A stretch of 64,000 bases of DNA, taken from Ichthyophis bannanicus. Taxonomy: Eukaryota; Chordata; Amphibia; Gymnophiona; Ichthyophiidae. This document shows, in pieces, positions 21,175 through 31,329 of this stretch. Both the position numbers and the translations under genes were made by a program. Numbering within the stretch: position 1 is the stretch's first letter; each line of letters starts with the position of its first letter. The notes below the pieces were generated by a model. It searched no databases and had not been told where the DNA came from. It saw nothing but the letters and a program-made list of their open reading frames with translations. The stretch lies in NCBI GenBank assembly GCA_033557465.1, contig CM066031.1, positions 1,672,206,800-1,672,270,799 on the forward strand, written 5' to 3'.

Positions 21175-21285
21175 AGACTAAATTCCTGCTGTTCCCAGAG
21201 ATCACTTGTTATAGGTGAGTAACTACGCTATCTCCAGGAACAAGCAGGAATGTAGTCTTCACATATGGGGACTCCCCAGCTGAAA
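21175..21285 (-). repeat. DIRS-C internal complementary region
   Basis: It contains the complements of both element ends joined around GTAACTACGCTATCTCC: CTAAATTCCTGCTGTTCCC for the low-coordinate end, and GGAACAAGCAGGAATGTAGT for the high-coordinate end. Confidence 0.83.
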
Positions 21286-22001
21286 GATGCCAGGGAGATG
21301 GCCTCAGGAAGCTGCAAACCCATGGTGAGATGGGTCATGCTTCCTCCCATGGATCTCTGGCATCCAAACCCGGATGGCGGGTAGAAGTTGCATTAAGTCT
21401 GAAAGAGATGCTGAGGAACAGCTTGGCCAAACAAGGCATCCCGACGGGAGTCCTTGTCTAAACAGTAATGGGCTGTAAAAGTGTGCACTGAAGCCCAAGT
21501 AACTGCTCTGCAGATGTCGTCTATAGACACAGAATGAAGGTTAGCCATAGAGGCTGCCATGGCTCTCACATTGTGAGCTGTGACATGGCCCTCGAGAGGA
21601 AGCCCCTTACTCTCGTAAGCGAAAAATATGCACTGTGCAATTCAGTTAGAGAGAGTTCTTTTGGAAACTGGAAGTCCCAAATGACTAGAATCAAAAGCAA
21701 CAAAAAGTTGAGAAGATTTTCTATGTTGCTGCGTTCTTTGCAGGTAAAAGGCTAAGGCTCTTTTGTGGTCCAAGGTATGAAGGTTACTTTCTGCATTGGA
21801 GGCATGAGGCCTCGGAAAGAATACAGGAAGGTAAACCGCTTGGTTTAAGTGGAAAGGCAAGACCACCTTTGGCATAAAGTGAGGATGTGTCCTAAGAACA
21901 ACCTTATCATGGTGAAATCTTGTATAAGGAGGATCAGCCACTAAAGCTTGTAACTCACTAATGCGTCGTGCAGATATGATTGCAATTAGGAAGATGACCT
22001 T

Positions 22002-23179
22002 TGTCACCGCCTCTCACTCCCAGAGGCCTTAGCGTGGGTAAGGTGAGCGGGGTGATGTTCTTCTTAAGACTATGAACCACTAATTTGAGGCAACGCTTAT
22101 CTTCAGCTTCTTTAAGGTAACAGAAAAATAAGGTACAGAAAACAGTTTAAACCTCCAAACATTCTTTGGACTGTTTTCTCTCTTATAGCAGTATTATAGC
22201 AATGCTAGCATAAAGATTGTATGCTGTCTGACATCGTGTACGTACAGTCCATGTAAACCTCTGTGTCTGGAGCTTGGTAAAACTCACACTGCATCCCATT
22301 CACGTCGTCCTCAGCTTCCTGTGGGGTGAACTCTTCCCCCTGCTCAATCACTTCCTCTGTGAAGGGTAAAGTGTTCCCATCCCCCAACAGCCTAGAGGAG
22401 CTTAGGTGTTTAGCATAAGAATCACGGTTGGCTCTTTCACACAGCTCCTGGTACGTACAAGGGTTTTGATCAAAATCTTCTGCTATGCTATTTGGAAGTA
22501 TTTTCCTACCTTCCAGCAACTGCTTGTCCAGAGACCTCCCTTGGCTGAAATACGGCTCACGGTAAAACTTTTCCCTTTTGCTTTGCCTGGGCTTTCTCAC
22601 AGGCAGAAACTCGGCTTCAGGGAAACAAGTTTTCCTTTCAGTATATTTGGTATTAGAAGGCTGAGACTGTCTTCTCAGGGGTTTAAAATAATATTCCTTG
22701 CCTTCAGGAGAATGGAGTTCCTCAGTGCACTGACCAGCCGTGTACTGCTTTCCACAGCATGGAACTGCCTGATTCCTGGAGTCAGCGTGGCTCTCACAGC
22801 TCCCTTCTCCAGATGAGCTTTCCTAGATAAGATGGGGATTCCCTTCCCTTCTCTTGTCCTTCCACACTGTTCTCTCCTTCTTGATCAACTCCTTCTCTCT
22901 CTCCTGTTCTTCACCCCTCCTCTCTCTCCTAACTAGAGGATTTTTAAATGTGTTGCCTTTTCCGTTTGCTTGGGCTCCGCCTCCCATCAGCTGCTTCCCC
23001 TCTCCTAATGAGTCATGGGTTAGCACTTGGCTCGGGCGTTCCCTAGCACTGTGTGACATCATTTGTTTGGGGTTTCTATGCCAACCCTTCTCCCTGTTTT
23101 CTTCTGAAATGTCAAAAGTGTATTCATTCTGAGGTATAGTCCCTGTCTCCATGGGCTCTGATCCTTGTGCCTCATGACA
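22002..23179 (-). mobile_element. TG...CA LTR-like element B with internal ORF
   Basis: 1178 bp on the minus strand, TGTCATGAGG at its start and GCGGTGACA at its end, flanked by AAGG duplications (plus-strand CCTT at 21998-22001 and 23180-23183). It is a diverged relative of element A: both start TGT-ATGAGG, place an ATG at base 28, carry a roughly 300-codon ORF with a matching C-terminus, and end GGTGACA. It sits in the recombinase gene of DIRS-C, between KFLSWK and VIFLIAI. Confidence 0.72.
22205..23152 (-). pseudogene. ORF inside LTR-like element B (one in-frame TAG)
   Basis: One frame of 316 codons from an ATG at base 28 of the element, with a single TAG at 22823-22825. The frame is also open from base 1 (CHEAQGSEPM). 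The first part is Glu/Arg/Lys-rich (ERRGEEQEREKELIKKERT). The end, EVYMDCTYTMSDSIQSLC, matches element A. Similar offsets, length and C-terminus in two diverged copies suggest that the protein was once under selection. The function is unknown. Confidence 0.55.
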
Positions 23180-23539
23180 CCTTCCATGAAAGGAATTTTA
23201 GAGCTGTAGTTGCTAAAGGCTCAAAGGGCGGTTTCATGAGCTGCCCAAGAACAAGGTTCAAATCCCATGCCACCGGTGGTGGTCTAATGGGAGGTTTTGT
23301 TAGTAGAAGACCTCTCATAAATCTTGCTATGAGTGGATGAGAGGAAATGGGTTGTCCATTTAGAGGCTTGTAAGAAGCTGCAATAGCACTAAGATGGATT
23401 CTTACTGAATTGGTCTTAAGACCAGAATTTGATAAATGAAGGAGATACTCCAGTAACGCGTCCAAAGGTATTGCAAGAGGGTTAAGTCCCTTTTGAGAAC
23501 ACCATATAGTACACCGTTTCCACTTGAAGGCGTATGATC

Positions 23540-25281
23540 ACCTTGTGGAGGGTTTTCTGGAAGCCTGAAGGATATCCTTTACCTGTTGAGAAAGGTTGAG
23601 ATCCTGAAATTCTAGGCTTTCAGCAACCAGGCCCTGAGATGCAGGGACTGGGGATTCGGGTGCCATAGTGCCCCGTTCTCCTGGGAGAGAAGATCTGGAG
23701 CACATCCCAACTCCAGAGGTGTAGCCCGAGAGAGATGTAGGGAGATGTAGAAGCAGAGGATACCATGTTTGCCGTGGCCAACGTGGAGCTATGAGTATCA
23801 TACGACCTCTGTCTCTCTGAAGCTTGAACAGTGTTTTGGGGATGAGGGGAATGGGTGGGAAGGCATAGAGGAAGTCTTGACCCCAATGAAGAAGGAAAGC
23901 ATCCCTTGCCTGACAATTTTGAGCTGGAATTCTGGAACAGAACCGGGGAAGTTTGGTATTCTGTGGACTTGCAAAGAGGTCTATGTCTGGGGTTCCCCAG
24001 ATTTGGAATACTCGGGCAATCTGGTCCGAGTGGAGAGACCATTCGTGTGGCAGCAGTACTCAGCTGAGTTTGTCTGCCCAAAGGTTTTGAATGCCTGGAA
24101 GATATACCACGAGGTGGTGAATTTGATGCTCTCTGGCGAGGGCCCATAGTCATAAAGCTTTGTTGCATAACAACAGAGAGCCTGTTCCGCCCTTCTTGTT
24201 CACATAGAACATGGCTACTTGATTGTCGGTCTGGACTAGGACTGTCTTGTAGCTGAGCTGGGCTTGGAATACTCGAAGAGCAAGGAAGATTGTTCTGAGT
24301 TCTAGGAGTTTTATGTGAAGACAAGCCTCCTCTGAGGTTCAGAGACCCTGGGTGGAGTGGACCCCCCATCCCAACTGGGACGCATCTGTTGTTAGAGTGG
24401 CCTGGAATAGGGGCTGCTGGAAAGGAAAGCGTATGAGTAGGTTTTCCAGTGATTGCCATCATTGGAAGGATGAAATAAGACGTTCTGAGTTTCTTATTTT
24501 GTCTGACAGGCGACCTGAGGCCTGTGTCCACTGAGAGGATAGGGTCCATTGGGCTGCTCGCATGTGAAGACGAGCATAGGGAACCACATGTACAGCGGAT
24601 GCCATATGTCCCAGTAGCTGAAGCATTTCTCGAGCAGTTAGGGAGGCTTTTACCACTGCTTGGGAAGCTAGTTACACTATACGAAGACAGCAGGGCTGTG
24701 GAAGGAAAGCCCTTGATTGTCTGGTATCTGGGCGAGCTCCTATGATTTCTAGGGACTGAGAAGGAGCGAGATGGGATTTTGGAAGGTTTATGACCAATCC
24801 CAAGTAATGCAGAACTCGCATTGTGCGAGAAAGAGCAGAGTTGGCTTCTGGAGCTGTGGGTGCTCGAATGAGCCAGTCGTCCAAGTAAGGGAAGACGAAT
24901 ATCCACAGAGTCTGTAGGAATGCAGCTAAAACTGCCATGTATTTTGTGAAAACTCTTGGGGCAGAAGCCAGACGAAAGGGAAGAACCCAGTATTGGAAGT
25001 GTCTTCTCTGGAAAAGGAATCGAAGGAATTTCTTGTGATCTGGATGGATGAGTATATGCATCCTTTAGATCTAGAGAACATAGCTAATCCTGACTCTGAA
25101 GGTATGGCAAAAGTGTTCTGAGAGGAATCATTTTGAATTTTTCTTGGAACAGATATTTGTTCAATTCTCTGAGGTCCAAAATGGGCCTGTGTCCCCCTGT
25201 TTTCTTTGGGATGAGAAAATAGGGGGAGTAGAACCCTGTACCCTGTTGAGGTATGGGTACCTCTTCTATTGCTCCTTGAGA
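23540..25281 (-). pseudogene. DIRS-C pol (RT-RNase H), main part
   Basis: Minus-strand RT with FYSPYFLIPKKTGGHRPILDL, SLDLKDAYTHI, LPFRLASAPRVFTK and the catalytic YLDDWLI. RNase H has TTDASQLGWGVH, LLELRTIFLAL, VQTDNQVAMFYVNK and VYLPGIQN. The DIRS tail (DIDLFASPQN, APRWPRQTWYP) follows. It carries several stops. Gln in QTDNQVAM is the reference for the TAG in DIRS-B. At 25281 it is cut by the PLE. The N-terminal piece (QFATRWHQITSENWTLSIV) is at 31010-30955, and about 45 codons between them are lost. Confidence 0.83.
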
Positions 25282-25890
25282 TATAAAGCAGAAATTGATG
25301 AGAAACTTGTGTTACTTAAGAATAATGATAAAAACTTTGAGGGTATTTATAAAGATTATGAGAGAAATAATGTGGCTTTTAAGAAATAGATAAAAGATAA
25401 GAAAATGGAGAAGTTTAAAAGGGACGAGGATGATTACCAATATAGATATGTTTATCCTTGGTGTAAAAAAGTAGAGGATGATAGGTTATTTTTTAAAAAG
25501 AGATCTGCTTTGTTTGATAAAAGAGATCCTGAGGATGAGAGAGTAGACACTAATGTAGTCGTACCACCAAAAAAGAAGCGCACAAGAAGTACATCAACAG
25601 GATCAATAGAGCGATCCCCCTCCCCACGGCCTACTAAGACTGTTGACAAATCAAAGCATAATCCACAGGGCAAACAACAAGGAAGGAATTTTTTAAACAT
25701 GGACTCATTATGGAAGGGGAGAGGGCGAGAGTCCTCTCGGTCACGTCCCCCAAATCATCTGAACTTTTCCGACCACTATCCCAACTCCTTCGGACACCAA
25801 CCAAGTTACAGGGGCCGGGGACGGGGTCGGGGCCGCGGATGGTTTCGCAAGGGGTCAGAAAGGTCCACAGAGAGATCCTACCAGGGTTAA
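25282..25890 (+). pseudogene. PLE-2 upstream ORF1 (basic, RG-rich), 5'-truncated
   Basis: Begins mid-ORF (RYKAEIDEKL), with a TAG at 25387-25389, then 25405-25890 is open. A Lys/Asp-rich segment (KFKRDEDDYQ) is shared with PLE-1. A Ser/Pro/Arg-rich middle follows, then MDSLWKGRGRE and an RGRGRGRGRG run. It probably binds nucleic acid. The RT frame is open in -1 across its last 180 nt, as in PLE-1. Confidence 0.65.
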
Positions 25891-27504
25891 AAGAGGATAA
25901 CAATATTATTAATATTTCGGCATATAAATTATCTTTAGGTGAAATATCACTCCTTAATAAGGGTTTAACATTTGTTCCAATGAGGAAGTATGATCGATTT
26001 GAGACACACATTGATTTATATAAATTCTTTCGGAAGATCCAGATAAAGAATTTCTTTGCCAATGGTGAATTGTTTAGTTCAGAACCGTCCGTGATTAAGG
26101 GTAAATCAAGATGGAATCCCCCTCCAGTAGTTGACCCCCTTATTACATCTTTTGAAAGATTAGTTATGAAAGAGGTGAATCAGATTCCTATAGAGAAGAG
26201 ACCCCCATATGATAATCTTTCTCTTGAAGAGCGGCAGGCGTTGAGATCGTTACAAAACAACTCAGACATCATTATAAAACCAGCAGATAAGGGTGGGGCT
26301 ATTGTGATCCTGGATAAAGGTCAATACCTTAATGAGATATATAGACAACTCAAGGATAGCACCTTTTATACACGGTTGGATAATGACCCTACACCTTCCT
26401 TGAAAGCCTCTATAGATAATCTCATTCTCATTGCATATGAAGGAGGATGGATTACTGCACAAGAGAAAGCCTATCTGATGGTTGATCATCCCATTACTCC
26501 GACTATTTACATTCTTCCGAAGGTCCATAAGTCTCTCACCAATCCCCCAGGCCGACCCATAGTGTCGGCAATAGGGTCCCTTTTGGAACCGATCTCGAAA
26601 TTGATGGACGTGTTTTTGAGACCTTTCATTCCACTCATGTGGTCCTATGTCCGAGATTCTACACATGTGATTAATATCTTATCTTCATTGCAAAATTTCA
26701 ACCCCGGATGGATTCTAGTCACATTAGACATTGAGTCATTATATACCAATATCCCACAGCAAGAAGCATTGAAATTAATAGAGTATTATTTACTTAACAG
26801 ACAGGAATGGCGCCGCATTCCCACTACTTTGTTGTTAGATTTGGCTCGCATTGCAGTGTGTGAAAACTTTTTCTGTTTTCAGGGCCTTTTTTTCAAACAG
26901 ACTAAGGGGGTGGCCATGGGGTCCTCTATGGCCCCTGATATCGCAAACTTATACGTCTTCAACTTTGAAGAATCCTTCATTAAAGATAGTCCGTTCAAGG
27001 ATAACATTAAACTCTGGTTACGATATATAGACGATGTGTTTGTGTTATGGGATGGATCAGAAGCTCATTTGGAAGAGTTTAACAGTTGGGTTAATACTCT
27101 TGATGATAATCTACGGTTCCAGTTAACTTTTCATGATAAAATGATCTCTTATTTAGATTTACTCATCGTTAAGACAGAGAATGGATTTACCACTACATTA
27201 TATAAAAATCCAACAGACCGTAACCAACTGCTCCATTTTCAGAGTTTCCACAACACATCCTTAAAACATAACCTCCCTGTCGGACAATTTTTGAGGATAC
27301 GTAGAGTTTGTACCTCCGACCAGGAGTTTGAGAAACAAGCAGAAGTTATGACGAGTAGATTTTTGGCTAGAGGCTATCCCCTGTCTCCTATAAAAAAGGC
27401 GTTTAATAGGGCAGTACAGTGCTCTCGGAAAGAGTTATTACATAAGAAGAAAAAGGTAGATGATGTGGGCATGGTGTGTCCATTGTTGTACTCCTACTAT
27501 ACAC

Positions 27505-27870
27505 CCACAACACAATCCAACACAGTTCAATCGCCATTTGCCGAGAAGCAGGACCTGAAGCAGGGTTAGAATTGCTATAACCTGAAACGTGGACCATGTT
27601 GTCAATCTAACTGATGAAGGCACTTCGGCGGTGCTCTATTTAAGAAGCTAAGTTCATTGCTCTATTTTTGCACTTTTGCACATTTTTAAACAAAAATTAT
27701 TTATAATAAAGTGAGTGGTCACAGTGGTGTCTGCGGGATGCTTCCCTGACACTGGGCTGACATACTCCGACACATGAAGTGGTTTCAGCCTTGTGTTTTC
27801 CCTAATTTTATTGGATTGTGTTGTGGGTGTTGTGTATATTATAATCCAATACGGTTCTTGATTTTTACGC
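27505..27870 (+). mobile_element. 366-bp non-autonomous insert with ribozyme-like motif
   Basis: Flanked by a perfect 19-bp duplication TTGTACTCCTACTATACAC (27486-27504 and 27871-27889) in the PLE-2 coding frame. The first 16 bases (CCACAACACAATCCAA) recur inverted at 27811-27826. A hammerhead-like fold lies at 27552-27603. No ORF and no poly(A) tail. It most resembles a small PLE-mobilised or retrozyme-like unit. A SINE of unknown origin is the alternative. Confidence 0.6.
27552..27603 (+). ncRNA. Hammerhead ribozyme-like motif in the 366-bp insert
   Basis: GAC, then CTGAAGC (consensus CUGANGA, last base C instead of A), stem II AGGGTTA with TAACCT, then GAAAC, stem III ACGTG with CATGT around a GAC loop, a U as cleavage base, then GTC pairing with the first GAC. 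Order and pairing fit a type I hammerhead. The A9 to C change would weaken or abolish cleavage. Read by eye only. Confidence 0.45.
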
Positions 27871-28478
27871 TTGTACTCCTACTATACACAAAAGATAGTT
27901 AAGATTATTAGAAAATATTGGACATTAATCCAAGGGATTCCTTCTTTTCAGGATCTCAAGCTCACGATAGCACATAAGCGCAATGTTAATTTAAAGAACC
28001 TCCTTGTGCCATCTGCATTCACAGAGAGAACCCCCCTGTCTCGTCACAAAGGTCACTTTCAATGCAGGAAGTGTTCTGTGTGCAGTCATGTTTTGGTTGT
28101 TAGGAAACAATTTACCCATCCAGAAACTGGTTATGTATTTAATTTGGATGATTTTACCAACTGCTCAACTAGCCATGTGGTTTATGTTATCTCCTGCCCA
28201 TGCAACAAGTATTACGTAGGAAAAACCACTCGCCCCTTCCGTAACAAGATTGTTGAGCATAGGAGCTGCATCAAGAGGGGTGCAGTTGACAAACCCTTAG
28301 TCTCTCATTGGCAGGAGATGTCACACAACATTTCCGATTTAAAGTATTTTGTTGTGAAAAAGGTTAAGATAAACTGGAGGGGAGGAGACGTGGATGCTGC
28401 TATTCGTCGTTTGGAGGAACGCTATATTTTTAATTTTAACAGTTTATCCCCTAATGGGTTAAATATGGATACGGATTT

Positions 28479-29168
28479 GTCGGTGTTCCTTTGATTCCTT
28501 TTAACCCTCCGACGTCTGTTTTTCGACCTCGGATGTTTGAATTGTTTTAATAATTAATTCAGAGTGGTCAATGTTTTAATAATTAATTCAGAGTGGTCAT
28601 TTCTTTTGGTCTGGTAGGTGTATTTATAATAGTATATATTTATGTCTTTTGTCTTTGTCCTTTATTCAATAGGTTTCTAATTATTTATTTATTTATGTTT
28701 TTACTGTTGTTTTTCATCTTGGCTTGTGGTACGATAGAGAAATTTCTCATTTTTGGGATTTTATCTGATTTTACTGTGGGTCTCATTTGAGTGTGTTGAA
28801 TGAGATAGATACTCCATTGTTTTCAATATTGTCGGTGTTCCTTTGATTCCTTTTAACCCTCCGACGTCTTTCTCGACCTCGGATGTATGAATTATTTTAA
28901 TAATTAATTTAGAGTGGTCACCTCTTTTGGTCTGGTAGGGGTATTTATAATAGTATGTATTTATGTAATTTTCCTTTGTCCTTTATTCAATAGGTTTTTA
29001 ATTATTTATTTATTTATTTATGTTTTTACTGTTTTTCATCTTGGCTTGTGGTGTGATAGAGAAATATCTCATTTATGAGATTTTATCTATTTATCTATTT
29101 ACGATTTTACTGTGGGTCTCAATTGAGTGTGTTGAATGAGATAAATACCCCATTGTTTTCAATATTGT
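28479..29168 (+). repeat. Tandem duplication of about 350 bp at the PLE-2 stop codon
   Basis: Copy 1 is 28479-28830 and copy 2 is 28831-29168. Both begin GTCGGTGTTCCTTTGATTCC, so the last codons and stop of the PLE protein are included in each unit. Copy 1 also has a short internal duplication around ATAATTAATTCAGAGTGGTC (28546-28600). Confidence 0.85.
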
Positions 29169-30835
29169 AAGAACAACGTATATACCTTGATCATGGTTAT
29201 AGTTCCTTTAGTTGGTTCAGAATTTGCACTTTATTGCATTTAGAAGTAATGACGCCCGAGGGGTCTGCTTCTCCAATGTTTCTTGAATTGTCTCATGTGG
29301 ACACGTAGGTCCACATATGCAGCCACCACTGTTTTTACCTTTAAAGGTATATTACATTTTGAACTGAGGTTCATTCATAATTTTTATGCAGAGATCGGCG
29401 TTTTTTGTTTTCAAAATAATCTTATTTTGAAATAATCATAAGAGAAGGATCTCCTTATGTGGGTGCGCCACATTGGCAATTACATGTCTTTTATAAATAT
29501 TGGTGCTATTAATTGCCCAAGGGATTGAAGGAGAAGAGAGGGACGTCATCTTAAATTTACATAAGGCAGGAGATAAATGTTAGCAGTGCGCAGCCGCTGG
29601 CGTTTAACTTTCGATTTGCAACTGGAAGTTCGCCCTTACGCGTGTGCACATCTCTGTAAGTTTTTCGAGAGTATATTTTTGCTGGTTACATATGTTTTTG
29701 ATGGTATGAAGCTTTTGTATATAATGTCTTCAAAAACGGTTCACAGAATCATTGTCTTCTGTGAAGGAACTGTGCTGAGCCGTTTTGGTTTTCTTTTCTA
29801 AGTAGTTTCATATGATGCCATGCGGTTTCAAGGACTCTTTAAGAATTGAACTGGCTTTTGCCTCTTTGGCATTTGGATTCTATTGTGTAGTGCATCAGGT
29901 TTTAAACGCATCGATAGCAGTTTATATGTCTATATCTTTTAGGTTTAATCCTAAAAAAAAGGGATTCGTCTACAACGAGTAGTGTACAACTCCGTCGGAT
30001 GCACACACCCGGGCTGAACAGTAAGGATTAACTGTGATAATGCTCTGAAGTCCAATATGAGAAATTTAGAAGCAATTATCTTACCCATGTGGCCCTCCGT
30101 TTTATGTAAAAAAGTATAAAAAAGATTTTATAACATTAGTTAGATGCACACCTCCTTAAAGCTCATGATCTTATTAAGATCCTCTGTTGTTGCCCCTCTC
30201 TATGTGCGATTCCACTTTTGATTGGGTATCCTTTAGATATAGTTAATTGGAATACTTATCCTGTTGGCTCTCATCCTCTGTCCCCACTTCTCACAATTTT
30301 TTTACAGTAATCTGTGGATGTGCGAATTGCCTATTTAAGGTATGGATTGTTTATTTTATTTATAGTTTCTTTCATACTTATGTGTTTACATTATATTTGG
30401 TTGATCCTATTTTATTTATATACATGTGTAATAGATTTATATATGTATATTTATTTATTAGTTTATTTTTATTGAAGGTTTATTATTTATATTTTTAATA
30501 TTTTTAATATGATATATATTTTTTCATATTTTTGAATGTATATTATCCTTGTTCTTATTGTTGGTGCTGTGCTGATCTTTTATCATCTTTTCTTTCTTCT
30601 TTTATGTGTTAATGGATATGTAATTACTTTTTATGTATAATAGATATGAAACTATTTGTTTTTTATATATTTATTGTTTCATATATATGATTTTGAGTAA
30701 TTTGTTTTGGTACTCTTGGTTCTTATGAGATGTTATATGATTGTTATATTTTTATCTTTTTAGGAAGTAGTTGTAATTATTATTATTATTTATTTACTAT
30801 TTATTATTTTTTTATTTAATATTTTTGCTGTTTTT
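29169..30835 (+). other. PLE-2 3' non-coding region
   Basis: AT-rich, with many TTTAT runs and small direct repeats. No ORF beyond chance length and no coding similarity noticed. Confidence 0.5.
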
Positions 30836-30886
30836 AGCCTGCCCCTGAGGAAGAATACGAAACACGGCCTGTGTCGGGCCTAGGCT
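30836..30886 (+). ncRNA. Hammerhead ribozyme near the PLE-2 3' end
   Basis: Stem I AGCCT-GCCC pairs with GGGC-CT-AGGCT. The core CTGAGGA fits CUGANGA exactly, followed by a weak stem II (AGAATAC), then GAAA. Stem III ACAC pairs with GTGT around a GGCCT loop, and C is the cleavage base. Hammerhead motifs are known in the terminal repeats of Penelope-like elements, so the position is as expected. The weak stem II makes activity uncertain. Confidence 0.68.
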
Positions 30887-31014
30887 TATTAACCTTGTAT
30901 CAATAAAGTTTATCTTCCAACCGCTGTCCACGTCATTACTGGGTCCCCTCTCTTACAATGGACAGAGTCCAATTTTCTGATGTTATTTGGTGCCATCTGG
31001 TGGCAAACTGACAT

Positions 31015-31270
31015 TTATTTTATTTATTTATTTATTTATTTAACAATCTTTTATATACCGCAACCTTCCAGTGATCAGGTGCGGTTTACATATAACAGTC
31101 AAGGAAACAGGTTAACATTTCTGTTTTTACATTAAACATTAAATGAATTATGTACATTTTAACTTTAACAATTAAACTTTGGAGAACTATGTACAATCAG
31201 CGAAAGTGAGTTCAACGAGGGAGGTAGCAATTTATAAACATCGTAGGCAGTGTTAAAGGTCGAAGTGTCA
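31015..31270 (-). mobile_element. L2-tail (SINE or L2 3' end) fragment in DIRS-C
   Basis: On the minus strand it ends with TAAACCGCACCTGATCACTG, then GCGGTATATAAAAGATTG and (AAAT)n, the 3' tail used by L2-type LINEs and SINEs that borrow it. No tRNA-like head is seen. It lies between the gag and pol parts of DIRS-C. Confidence 0.6.
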
Positions 31271-31329
31271 TGGGACAATGTGGTATTAGGCTCAATGTGT
31301 CATGTGACATAATCTGCTGGGGATGGTAA

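Larger units (their letters stand above)
21393..23801 (-). pseudogene. DIRS-C tyrosine recombinase, split by LTR-like element B
   Basis: N-terminal part 23801-23180 (ASRKPSTR, KWKRCTIWC, KTNSVRIHLSAIAA, RFMRGLLLTKPPIRPP) and catalytic part 22001-21393 (ISARRISELQAL, FHLNQAVYLP, AHNVRAMAAS, DICRAVTWAS, AHYCLDK). The frame is the same on both sides because insert plus duplication is 1182 bp. Two further stops exist: TGA after PSTR near 23548 and TGA after TLSN at 21642-21644. The catalytic Arg, His-x-x-Arg box and Tyr are all visible. Confidence 0.83.
25710..28491 (+). pseudogene. PLE-2 reverse transcriptase-GIY-YIG, split by 366-bp insert
   Basis: The protein performs target-primed reverse transcription. 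RT shows IIKPADKGGAIVILDKG, GRPIVSAIGSLLEPIS, VTLDIESLYTNIP (motif A), KGVAMGSSMAPDIANLYV (motif B) and the catalytic RYIDDVFV. The frame then meets the insert at 27505. After the insert it continues with KCSVCSH-type Cys residues and the nuclease (HVVYVISCPCNKYYVGKTTR, EHRSC) to FNSLSPNGL and DLSVFL at 28491. Without the 366-bp insert plus 19-bp duplication I see no other break, so it may have been intact when hit. Confidence 0.85.
25282..30953 (+). mobile_element. PLE-2, EN+ Penelope-like element
   Basis: 5'-truncated Penelope-like element on the plus strand. It has an upstream basic ORF, an RT frame, a Cys motif, a GIY-YIG endonuclease and a long 3' non-coding part ending just after a hammerhead-like motif (30836-30886) and the sequence AATAAAGTTTATC. 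It was inserted into DIRS-C pol with loss of about 140 bp of target and no clear duplication. Related to, but well diverged from, PLE-1. Confidence 0.82.

Noticed and set aside
23769..24149. Plus-strand ORF of 126 codons within DIRS-C
   Set aside because: It is antisense to the RNase H/recombinase overlap of DIRS-C pol and has no recognisable content.
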